A stretch of 64,000 bases of DNA. It comes from an uncultured Desulfuromonas sp. Lineage in GTDB: Bacteria > Desulfobacterota > Desulfuromonadia > Desulfuromonadales > Desulfuromonadaceae. The translations under genes and the position numbers were made by a program. The notes beneath the pieces are model-generated. The model had not been told where the DNA came from. It saw only the letters and a program-made list of their open reading frames with translations, and did no database searches. The stretch lies in assembly GCF_963666745.1 (NCBI RefSeq), contig NZ_OY762961.1:2911274-2975273 (forward strand), read 5' to 3'. Numbering within the stretch: the stretch's first letter is position 1; each line of letters starts with the position of its first letter. Positions 17,686-26,700 of the stretch are shown one piece after another.

Positions 17686-19175
17686 AGCGCAGCGTCGGCT
17701 TACGAACTGAAATCATTGTCTCCAGCGGCTTATTGGTCGGCGCCGCATTGCTGTTTATGGCCTTTGTCTTACTGCGCCTGACCGAGAGCCGGTTACTGGA
17801 CCTGTCCCTCAAGCTTCACACGGAGCAAACCGAAACACTCTGTCTAGCGCTTGAGCACTTGCCTGAATCCGACATGATTCACGTTATTGAGCAGTTTGCT
17901 TCTCAGCACCATCTTCTCAGCTGGTCGCTCGTCGATCGTCAGATGACAGCCCTCGCTTCATCTCCCAATGCCACCGTACAAGAGCAATCAAATCGTCAGC
18001 TTCGCTACGCTCTTCTTGGGCAATCCCCGCAGGTTCAGATTCAGTTTGAAAGTGTGCTAAGCATCTGGCCGGAACTTTATGCTGATCGCTATATTGAAAT
18101 TTCATCGACGATTCGCCCCGTCGAAACACTGTATGCATTCCAGGTGCGCTATTCTCTTAATGACGTGTTCGAGCATTTACTTGATCTTGCTAAACTGTCG
18201 CTGTTCTTTTGTCTCGGCTATGGCCTGATTTTGGTTTTTGCGGCCTACCAGCTTCTAAACCCGTCCGTTATTCGTCCAATCACGTTACTGACACAACACG
18301 CCAAAGCAATTACGGACGGCAATCTCAGCCAACGTGCACCCGAATCCGGAGCACGTGAAATTCATCATTTGGGAACGGCCTTTAATCGCATGGTTGACAG
18401 TCTTCAAAACAGCCTGGAAGAGCAAAAGCATCACTATCTTCGACTCCAGACAGCCCACCAAGACTTAAAAGAAGCCCGGCAACAGCTTGCCCATTCTGAA
18501 CGCATCGCGTCTATCGGCAACCTGACCTCCGGCATTGCCCACGAGTTGGGCAATCCACTCAGTGCAACAATCGGCTATCTTGAACTCCTTAAAATCCGTT
18601 GCCATGATGAGAAAAATATCGACCTGATCCAACGCACAATCAACGAAACCCACCGCATGGACCAGCTCATTAAGGACATGCTTGACTTTGCTGCCCCGGA
18701 TCATTCTGCCAGTCCCAGAAGTTGTGATGTGGCCCAAACGCTCAAGCTTAGTTGTGACATGCTCAAACAACAGGGCGCTCTCAAGGACCGCCATCTTCAA
18801 CAAGACTGGCCGGAGGATTCTGGAATCGTGTCCCTCCCCGCACTTAAGTTGCAACAGGTTTTGGTCAATCTTATCTTAAATGCGCGAGATGCTACGGAGA
18901 CTCATGGTACGATTTCTTTATCGGCCGATAAAGATGGCGATTATTGTATTATTAAAGTCTGTGATGACGGACATGGAATCGCGCAGGAGAACATCGCAAC
19001 AATTTTTGACCCATTCTACACCACCAAGCCACCTGGCGCGGGCAGAGGACTGGGACTTTATGTCAGCTATTGCCTTATCAACGATGCCCATGGGAAAATA
19101 CAGGTATCGTCAACTTCCGGCGAAGGGACATGTTTTACCCTCTCACTTCCTCTCATCAGAACGTCTGAATCATGA
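17682..19175 (+). CDS. Membrane sensor histidine kinase
   Basis: A 497-residue NtrB-class kinase. It has an N-terminal membrane helix (about 10-32), an extracytoplasmic sensor of ~130 residues, a second helix (172-192), a HAMP linker (193-245), a coiled segment, then HisKA with the phospho-acceptor His287 in SGIAHELGNPLSATIGYLEL. The HATPase domain shows the N-box NLILNARDA, DDGHGI (G1) and GAGRGLGLYVS (G2). It overlaps radC by 4 bases and its own stop overlaps the response regulator start, so the pair is translationally coupled. The kinase with sigma-54 activator lies directly before the minor pilin genes and may control them, though it lacks the multi-helix sensor typical of PilS. Confidence 0.92.
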   Translation: MKRSVGLRTEIIVSSGLLVGAALLFMAFVLLRLTESRLLDLSLKLHTEQTETLCLALEHLPESDMIHVIEQFASQHHLLSWSLVDRQMTALASSPNATVQEQSNRQLRYALLGQSPQVQIQFESVLSIWPELYADRYIEISSTIRPVETLYAFQVRYSLNDVFEHLLDLAKLSLFFCLGYGLILVFAAYQLLNPSVIRPITLLTQHAKAITDGNLSQRAPESGAREIHHLGTAFNRMVDSLQNSLEEQKHHYLRLQTAHQDLKEARQQLAHSERIASIGNLTSGIAHELGNPLSATIGYLELLKIRCHDEKNIDLIQRTINETHRMDQLIKDMLDFAAPDHSASPRSCDVAQTLKLSCDMLKQQGALKDRHLQQDWPEDSGIVSLPALKLQQVLVNLILNARDATETHGTISLSADKDGDYCIIKVCDDGHGIAQENIATIFDPFYTTKPPGAGRGLGLYVSYCLINDAHGKIQVSSTSGEGTCFTLSLPLIRTSES

Positions 19176-20536
19176 TTGATAAATGTCTTATCCTCATCAT
19201 TGATGACGAATCAGCCATGCGCCATCTTTTGCGCACGATTCTCGAAGAGGAACATTACACCGTTGATGAGGCTCAGGACGGTCAGCAAGCCCTGGATAAA
19301 ATCACCGAGCATCCTTACGACCTTGTCTTGTGTGATATCCGTATGCCTGTCTTAGGCGGAATCGACTTCCTTGAACAGGCGCTACGAAAAAGACCCGATC
19401 TCACGGTAATCATGATGAGTGCGTACGGTTCTCTGGAAACCGCAATTGACTGCATGAAACATGGCGCGTATGACTACATTGCAAAACCATTTCGCCCTGA
19501 TGAAATCGTTCTGACACTTCGTAAAGCCCTTGAACGCTTGCGATTACAGCAAGAGAACATAACCTTGCGTTCTCAGCTCCGCAACAGTGAAACGATCCCA
19601 CAAATCATTGGCGACAGTCCGGCAATCAAGCACCTTCTGCAGCAGATTGAGACTCTCGCAGCTGTCGATTCACCGGTTCTGGTCTTAGGTGAAACCGGCA
19701 CCGGAAAAGAACTGGTCGCCCGAGCATTGCACGATCAAAGTCCGCGTCGGATGCGCCCTTTTGTTGCGGTCAACTGCAGCGCAATTTCTCCCCACTTGGT
19801 TGAAAGTGAGCTTTTCGGCCACCGCAAAGGGGCCTTTACCGGAGCAACCTCGACCCATGATGGCTTATTTGCGGCTGCAAACGGAGGCACTCTTTTTCTC
19901 GATGAAATCGGCGAATTGCCGTTGGAATTTCAGCCCAAGCTGCTCCGTGTTCTGCAGGAAAATGAAATCCGCCCGGTCGGCGCAACAAAACCAACCAAGG
20001 TCAACGTCAGAATTGTTGCGGCAACAGCCCGAAATTTAAAAGAAGCGGTGAAACGGGGAACCTTTCGCGAAGATTTATTCTATCGCCTGGCCGTCGTAGA
20101 GCTTGAAATTCCTCCATTACGCTCCCGGCCGGAAGACATTGATCTGCTCTGTCATTATTTCATCAACAACGCGGCCAAGCAAAATCATCGTCCCGTCCCG
20201 CAGCTGACAACATCGTTTTTGTCCCGTTTGAAAAATTATGACTGGCCGGGCAACATCCGTGAACTGAAAAGCACGTTAGAGCGCAGCATGATCTTTCAAC
20301 AAGGATCAGAACTGACTTGCCGTGACTTACCGGCAGAGCTCTCTACAGACGATGATCATTCTCACACTCCCGGCGAAAATGACGACCTTTCGCTGAAAAA
20401 GGCGATTGAGGACTTGGAACGTTCGTACATCCAGAAAGCACTTGAGCGATGCAATGGCAACCGCACTCTGGCGGCCCAACAACTCGAAATCAGCTTGCGA
20501 GCACTTCATTACAAGATTAAATCCTATCATCTTTAA
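19172..20536 (+). CDS. NtrC-family sigma-54-dependent response regulator
   Basis: A 454-residue activator. The receiver domain has acidic residues DDE at 11-13 and the phospho-acceptor Asp55 (LCDIRMP), with the conserved Lys in IAKPFRP. The AAA+ domain has Walker A GETGTGKE (173-180) and the sigma-54-contacting GAFTGA loop (220-225). The C-terminal Fis-type helix-turn-helix ends the protein (NRTLAAQQLEISLRALHYKI). It is partnered with the overlapping kinase gene. Probable targets include the pilin operon 114 bases downstream, but no clear -24/-12 promoter was found there. Confidence 0.93.
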   Translation: MIDKCLILIIDDESAMRHLLRTILEEEHYTVDEAQDGQQALDKITEHPYDLVLCDIRMPVLGGIDFLEQALRKRPDLTVIMMSAYGSLETAIDCMKHGAYDYIAKPFRPDEIVLTLRKALERLRLQQENITLRSQLRNSETIPQIIGDSPAIKHLLQQIETLAAVDSPVLVLGETGTGKELVARALHDQSPRRMRPFVAVNCSAISPHLVESELFGHRKGAFTGATSTHDGLFAAANGGTLFLDEIGELPLEFQPKLLRVLQENEIRPVGATKPTKVNVRIVAATARNLKEAVKRGTFREDLFYRLAVVELEIPPLRSRPEDIDLLCHYFINNAAKQNHRPVPQLTTSFLSRLKNYDWPGNIRELKSTLERSMIFQQGSELTCRDLPAELSTDDDHSHTPGENDDLSLKKAIEDLERSYIQKALERCNGNRTLAAQQLEISLRALHYKIKSYHL

Positions 20537-20650
20537 GCCCCGCCCCTCCTCCAGTTCTCCCCCTGAAAAGCGGATACCGATAATTTTTTCTGGACAGCAA
20601 ACTTAACTAGAATTAACATTAGTGAAAAACAATTTACTTTTGGTAATTTT

Positions 20651-21169
20651 ATGCGCTACTATTCTTCCGGTTTTACACTTTTAGAACTCCTCATCACGCT
20701 TGGCATTCTGACAGTCTGCCTGGTTGTTGCATTGCCAAATCTCGCTCCTTGTCTGACTGCAAACAAGGTCAAGAGTGATGCACGTGATTTACACAATCTC
20801 TTCGCCACGACCCGGATGGAGGCCATACGCCGTAATCAATCTGTCACATTGATCTTCAACCGCAACCAGTACCAGATCACAGCGTTTCTCGACAGAAACA
20901 ATTCGTGCGAACTTGATGCGGGGCAGGATGCCATCCTGTGGAAAAAGAATTTTTCCGCTGCGTTATTCGATGAAACAAAGTCGGATGGAGACGGACTGAC
21001 ATTTAAAAACAACGACAATGGCTATCCCTGTTTGCGCTGGGATTCGAGAGGGTTGCCCCATTGCAACAGTGGTGGCTTCGGTGCCGGGACCGCCTACTTG
21101 TATCGTCAAAGCCAACGCTACAGTGTCGTTGTTTCCAAAACGGGCAAAGTTCGTCTCTGCGACTATTAG
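20651..21169 (+). CDS. GspH/FimT-family minor pilin
   Basis: A 172-residue prepilin with a short leader and class III cleavage site (SSGFTLLELLITLGILT), cleaved before the Phe, with Glu at position +5 of the mature form and a hydrophobic alpha-1 helix. The globular domain carries the FimT/GspH features NRNQYQITAFLD and a C-terminal KTGKVRLCDY with a Cys pair that may form a disulfide. It would be a minor component priming type IV pilus assembly. It begins the pilin cluster; the major pilin is not in this window. The ribosome binding site is weak (TTTGGT). Confidence 0.88.
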   Translation: MRYYSSGFTLLELLITLGILTVCLVVALPNLAPCLTANKVKSDARDLHNLFATTRMEAIRRNQSVTLIFNRNQYQITAFLDRNNSCELDAGQDAILWKKNFSAALFDETKSDGDGLTFKNNDNGYPCLRWDSRGLPHCNSGGFGAGTAYLYRQSQRYSVVVSKTGKVRLCDY

Positions 21170-21330
21170 GACACTTTTCTGCGCAATATTTGCACCGACA
21201 ATGCAATTTTTGCACACTTCAATCTTCTCAAGCCCGATAAACAGGCTCCTGTCACTTGGCACACTCCCTGAATAAATCTTTTTTCATACACGTGAACCCT
21301 GCCGGTTCAAAAAGGGAAAAGGAGATCTCC

Positions 21331-21813
21331 ATGCCACAGCCTGACCAGAGAGGATTTACAATCCTTGAGCTCGTTGTCGTTATCGCCATTATCGCTGTTG
21401 CCGCCGCAGTTGCCCTTCCCAAACTGATGGACATTGGCAAGAGCAATCAGGTCAAATCTGCGACCCGCCAGATCAAAGATCAGCTGGCGCTGGCACGGGG
21501 TGAGGCCATCAGGCAGAACAATCCGGTTGTCGTCGCTTTCGACTCTAAAAAAATTACGGTCGACGGCAAAGACATTCCTCTTGAAATCGACAATCTGACA
21601 GCAAAACATAAAACCGGCGTAGACGCTGACGACAATGATGTTTATGCCGAACTCACGTCGTTCCAATGGGACGGCCGTGGCTATCCGTCGACCGTTGGAG
21701 GCAGCTTTGGGGACCTGAACAAAGTAAATATCACCATTACCGGTAAAGACAGCACGGTATTCTCTATTTTCATTTCCCCATCAGGCGGCATTGATATCAG
21801 CAAAGAGGACTGA
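21331..21813 (+). CDS. GspH/FimT-family minor pilin (second copy)
   Basis: A 160-residue prepilin starting at 21331, where AAAAGGAG precedes the ATG by 7 bases; the longer frame from 21256 would place 25 unlikely residues before the leader. The cleavage site lies in DQRGFTILELVVVIAIIAVA with the conserved Glu at +5. The helical N-terminus and the GEAIRQNNPVVVAFDSKK segment parallel the preceding gene, so the two are probably diverged duplicates. It acts with the other minor pilins in pilus assembly at the inner membrane. Confidence 0.88.
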   Translation: MPQPDQRGFTILELVVVIAIIAVAAAVALPKLMDIGKSNQVKSATRQIKDQLALARGEAIRQNNPVVVAFDSKKITVDGKDIPLEIDNLTAKHKTGVDADDNDVYAELTSFQWDGRGYPSTVGGSFGDLNKVNITITGKDSTVFSIFISPSGGIDISKED

Positions 21814-21830
21814 GAGGAGAAAGGAACTCT

Positions 21831-22700
21831 ATGAAAAAAAACACTGGTTTCACTTTAATTGAAGTCCTCGTTGCTCTTGCCGTGACATCGATTATTTTGT
21901 CTGGGGCCTATATGGCATTTAACTCCCAGCAAAAAACGACAACAGCACAGACCAATGTCAGCGACATGCAGCTCAACTTGAGAGCCGCTCTTGATTTCAT
22001 TTCGCGCGACATTCGCCTTGCGGGCTGCAATCCGGGCAAACATGATCTGGGTTCAACACCGGCATCCTTTGGCATTCTGGATATCGGCATCAAAGACACG
22101 ACGTCAAACATGACACTGGGCAATAATTATCTCGATACTGGAGCCAGCTACATCCGCCTGTCATGGGATAAAAATGCCGATGGAAAAATCGACTATCCGG
22201 GAGAGATTACCGATTACTCTCTGGTGGACAGCACCACAATCACTCCGGGCACAACCGATCTGTTCATGAGGAATCCACAGCAAACAAAGGTTACAGAAGG
22301 TGGGACTAAAGATGTCTTGGCGAGCAATATCATCGCCTTCGGTCTCGCTTATGCCTATGACAATAACGACGACGGCGAACTAGAGCTGGATGGTGGAGCC
22401 ATCCGTTGGGTTGTTGCACCTAACGGAGAAACCGGCAACTGGCAAAGCCTGAATACAACAACTGGAGTATTAACCGATCTTGGCGCCGGAAACAGCGTTG
22501 ATCTGGATAATATTCGCGCAGTTCGAATTTGGCTGTTGGCTGAATCTGAAGCGGGTGACCCAAACTACCGCGACACTAACACCTATATTGTCGGGCCGCA
22601 TGTTGTCGATTCAACCGATTACCGGCCAACACACCGTCATCGGCTTCTGGAACGTTCTGTATTTAGCCGCAACCTGGGATTGGAGGTGCTGACGCAATGA
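21831..22700 (+). CDS. pilW: PilW-like minor pilin
   Basis: A 289-residue prepilin with the leader MKKNTG and cleavage site before FTLIEVLVALAVTSIILSG. The large C-terminal domain and the conserved early segment LRAALDFISRDIRLAGCNPG are hallmarks of PilW. Acidic repeats (YDNNDDGELELDGG, KNADGKIDYPGE) resemble calcium-binding loops. GGAGAAAGG precedes the start. The stop overlaps pilV by 4 bases. In type IV pilus systems PilW, PilV, PilX and PilY1 act as a priming and tip complex. Confidence 0.9.
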   Translation: MKKNTGFTLIEVLVALAVTSIILSGAYMAFNSQQKTTTAQTNVSDMQLNLRAALDFISRDIRLAGCNPGKHDLGSTPASFGILDIGIKDTTSNMTLGNNYLDTGASYIRLSWDKNADGKIDYPGEITDYSLVDSTTITPGTTDLFMRNPQQTKVTEGGTKDVLASNIIAFGLAYAYDNNDDGELELDGGAIRWVVAPNGETGNWQSLNTTTGVLTDLGAGNSVDLDNIRAVRIWLLAESEAGDPNYRDTNTYIVGPHVVDSTDYRPTHRHRLLERSVFSRNLGLEVLTQ

Positions 22701-23152
22701 GACAGGACTTAGCAAACAACCACGGCTTCTCTTTGATTGAAGCACTGATCGCCATTGTTGTGATCAGTGTAGGACTGCTGGCTCTAGGCACCATGCAAAT
22801 CGGGGCCATGAAAGCCAACACGTTGGCACAATCCCGAACCATTGCGGTCTCACTCGCGCAAAGCCAGCTGGACTTTTTACGAACACTGCCATTCGACAAC
22901 GCATTACTCGAAGACAGCGATGACAGCAACACTCTCGATGCCGGATTTGAAAATGGCAATACGCCTGACAACTCCATATCGGATGTCTCCGGCCCAAACG
23001 GTGAGATCTTTCAGATTTTCTGGAACATTCAGGAAGAAACCCCTGTGTCCGATACACGCACCATTCGCTTATACGTCACATGGGAGGATCAGAAATTCGG
23101 TCCCAGCAAAGTCATTCTCACCTCAGTACTTGGAGGAGGGTTCTATTTATGA
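22697..23152 (+). CDS. pilV: PilV-like minor pilin
   Basis: A 151-residue prepilin with cleavage before FSLIEALIAIVVISVGLLAL and the characteristic LGTMQIGAMKANTLAQSRTI helix seen in PilV. It is coupled by overlapping stop and start codons to pilW upstream and pilX downstream. It is an inner-membrane component before incorporation in the pilus tip complex. Confidence 0.9.
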   Translation: MRQDLANNHGFSLIEALIAIVVISVGLLALGTMQIGAMKANTLAQSRTIAVSLAQSQLDFLRTLPFDNALLEDSDDSNTLDAGFENGNTPDNSISDVSGPNGEIFQIFWNIQEETPVSDTRTIRLYVTWEDQKFGPSKVILTSVLGGGFYL

Positions 23153-23754
23153 TGAAAAACTTTTCCAGTGAAAAGGGCTTTGCCCTGATTGTCGCGTTGC
23201 TAATGCTCTTTGTCGCCGCCGTTTTAGGCATTATGGTGATGAACTCCTCGGATGTCGGCATCCAGCTCTCCGGTGCACAGCAACGCTACGAGCAGGCCTT
23301 TACAATCTCGGAAGGCGCTTCAAATACAGAAGGGACCATCCTTGATAAAGACCTCACCGTCGATTACAGCGGAGAGACCTATACCCGCAGATATGTTGTC
23401 ACAGACCCAGGGCGAAGAAACCATGTCGTGAGCCCTGAAGTTGGCCATGCTGCTTTTAATCCCTACAGTGACATCACCACGGTGCCTGACGCCGGCACAT
23501 CGGCTGTTGCCGACGACATAGAAACATGGCCGGCAGACCGACTGGCTGCCGACACGGATGATCAGGCCTACCGTTATTATGCTCTTTATCAAAACTGGGA
23601 CACCGTGCGTAAAGGTTATGACTCTACGACCAAAGGTGAGATGTGTGAATATCGCTTCCAACTTCAGGCGGCGAACTGGAACACAGCGACACAGTCTTCC
23701 AATACGGCAATAGAGACCGGGAACTACCGCATCGGCACCAAGCCAACCAACTGA
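23149..23754 (+). CDS. pilX: PilX-like minor pilin assembly protein
   Basis: A 201-residue protein beginning MMKNFSSEKGFALIVALLML at 23149, overlapping the pilV stop (ATGA); GGAGGAGG lies about 10 bases upstream. The N-terminal helix lacks the classical Glu+5, as is common for PilX, and GAQQRYEQAFTISEGA is the family motif following it. The remainder is variable. A longer frame upstream lies inside pilV and is rejected. It should work with PilV, PilW and PilY1. Confidence 0.87.
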   Translation: MMKNFSSEKGFALIVALLMLFVAAVLGIMVMNSSDVGIQLSGAQQRYEQAFTISEGASNTEGTILDKDLTVDYSGETYTRRYVVTDPGRRNHVVSPEVGHAAFNPYSDITTVPDAGTSAVADDIETWPADRLAADTDDQAYRYYALYQNWDTVRKGYDSTTKGEMCEYRFQLQAANWNTATQSSNTAIETGNYRIGTKPTN

Positions 23755-23770
23755 GGTTTAAGGAGGCATT

Positions 23771-26700
23771 ATGGCTCGCAATTCTTTAACTACAATTTTT
23801 TGCCTAATCACAGTGCTGTTTCTGTTCCCTGCAGTGGCCCTGGCTTTGGATACCGATGCCTACCAAGTGAACAGCCAGCAGAATACTTATCTGGTACTGG
23901 ACACTTCCGGCAGTATGCAGTACGGCGTTTACGAGCACAGTGTTGATTATGCTGATGTCTTCAACGCCATGCGGGTTGACAGCCAGGTTGCCGCACCCTC
24001 AAGTACATTGACATACGACAGGTATGAAATTTATCTGATCAGAGGCAATGTCAAAATGGTAATCTCCAACGGCAAACCTGTCACCGGTGACGCCGGTGCC
24101 GTACCCATGAGCTACGCGAATGGGATTAGCTGGGATTTCGGCTCAATCATCTCAACACATAACTCGATCGAAACCTACTCGATCACCTCCATTGCCGAAG
24201 AGGGAGAGACCGCCCGTCTAACCATTGACGACGATTCAAAAATTCTCTTTGATGGTGTCTCTCTGCCCTACGACTTAAGCCTGGTCGAACATAAATACAT
24301 GACCCTTTACGACAATTCCACTATCGACAAAGGCTTTGCGGGCATGCTGCAGGCCCCAGGCTACTATTTCAGCGGCTATGAAGCGGTCGGCATTAACATA
24401 TTGGGACATAATCAGGCTGACGATGGCGACAGTGATCTCTACTTTTTTGTTACCGGCAACTGGCTGAACTACCAAAAGGTCTGCGACCTTGACTACAAAT
24501 CAGGGGAAGCTCCACAAAACGGTCCACATAACACCTACACCCGCCCGTGGCAAAATAAAACGGTTACGATCGATACCACATGGTTCGAACGGCCTGAGGT
24601 GCGCGATTATCCTGCCGGGTCCAGCAATTATGTGAAAAACACCAACGAAAATGCTTCACGAATTATCATTACGGAAGGCGACGCCACCAGCATTAAAGTC
24701 CATTTTTCAATGTTCGACGTCAACAGCTGGGGTGATTATGTAAAAATTTATCAAAACGGCTCGAACCAGCCCATAGCGACTTATGACAACTCCAACCGTC
24801 CACCTGACGGCTGGAGTATTGTTGCCCAAGGTGACACCATTGAGATCACACTCAAATCGGACAGTGACTGGTATGTCGGCCAGGGCTACACCATTGATAA
24901 AATTGCCTACACCACCGACAGCGGTACACAGTACAAAATACAGAGCCGTTTGGATGTGGCAACGGATTCGATTAACTATGTCCTCGAAGAATTCACCGAG
25001 GATATCAACTGGGGTTACGCTTATTTCGATGAGGGCGACGGCGTAGATTTTCATACCAAACTCAACCCGACACTTAGTGACATCAACCGCCAGAACATCC
25101 AGGCGGATGTTAAAAACGCTGAGGCTTACGGCGGCACCCCGCTGGGTGAAGCGCTGCAGGACATCTTTCAGATTGGCTACTACACCAATAACGGCTTAAA
25201 GAATGCCGGATTACGGAAACAGCCATGCAGTAAAAACTATTGCATCATGCTTTCTGATGGGTTCCCTTCATCAGACGAGCAATGGTCTCGTATCTCCGGT
25301 GTCACGTTCTCGGACTGGGATGGGGATGACTACACCTACGATCCTTCTCAGTCTACAACTGAGGACTATTACGACGATGTCGCTCACTGGATGTACACCC
25401 ATAGTTGGATCGATATGTCCGTGGTAGCAGACCCTCTGGATTCCTACGACAACATCATTACCCATCATATCGCCTTTGCAACGGAGAACCCACTTCTCGA
25501 AGATGCGGCTGGCGAGTCCGGCGGCACCTATCTGGTAGCGTATAATAAGTCCCAACTCATGCACGCTCTGTATTCTGTCGCCCAGATGATCGGCCATGCG
25601 GTTTCATTTACGGCGCCAGCGGTGTCCGTTGATGCCGAGAACAAAATTCAAAATGGTGATGAGCTATACATGGGGCTCTTCTTGCCGATGAACGAACGCT
25701 ATTGGGTTGGCAACTTGAAAAAATACCAATTTGGAGATGGCAGTGTAGATCGTCCGGAAATCTGGGGGATCTATGACGCATCCAACAGTCTTGCGGCTGA
25801 CCTTGAAACAGGTGAATATTTCGACGACACGGACGGATTCTGGGGTGATGAATCTGACTCGAACGATAGCGATAACCGCTCTGAAGCGGACATAACCGAA
25901 GACGGTGTCGGAGAGCTTCTTACAGAAAGCGTTCTGGACTCGTTCACCTCGGGCACCTATTACCAACGCGCAATCAGAATTGCCGATCCTGACGATGATG
26001 ATGGTTATCCGGTCGCACTTGTTGATTTTGCGACCAATGCGACCAACGACAACCTGACGGTTGTATCCGATGAAGCACGCTACAGTACCATTAACTGGAC
26101 ATACGGTTACACCTTTGCGGCCGATGAAGACGGTGATCCGGTTGCCGTACGTGAGTGGGCACTGGGTCCGATCATCCACTCCCGACCCACCATCGTCGAT
26201 TACTATAACGATGAAGATTCTACCGTTGTCGATCATCGCTACATTATCGTCGGCGCATGTGATGGCATGTTGCATGTTTTCGATGATTCCACCGGTGAAG
26301 AGTTGATGGCATTTATTCCTAACGACGCCATGGTTCAATTGAAAAACTTCGAGACCTTATTCCACCAGCCCCTTGTAGACGGCGAAATCAAGCTGGTACG
26401 CTATAAGGCGGATGACGATACGATCAGCCAACCTAAATATCTTATTTTTGGGCAGCGGCGTGGTGGCGGCAGCATTCTCGCCCTAGACATTAGTGATCCG
26501 ACGCCAACCAACTGGACCATTGCCTGGGAATTTTCCGATGCGGAGATGACTCAAAGTTGGTCGTCGATTGAAGTCGCCAAAATTCGTACTGGAACGACGA
26601 TTGTAACAGAGGGTGAAACGTCAACGTCAACACCTTCCTACACAGAAGTTGCCATCTTTACAGGTGGATATGATCCGGATGAAGACAACTATCCAGAACC

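Noticed and set aside
21256-21275. Sigma-54 promoter before the second minor pilin gene
   Set aside because: TTGGCACA gives a good -24 element, but the -12 position reads CTGAA without the required GC, so it is not supported.
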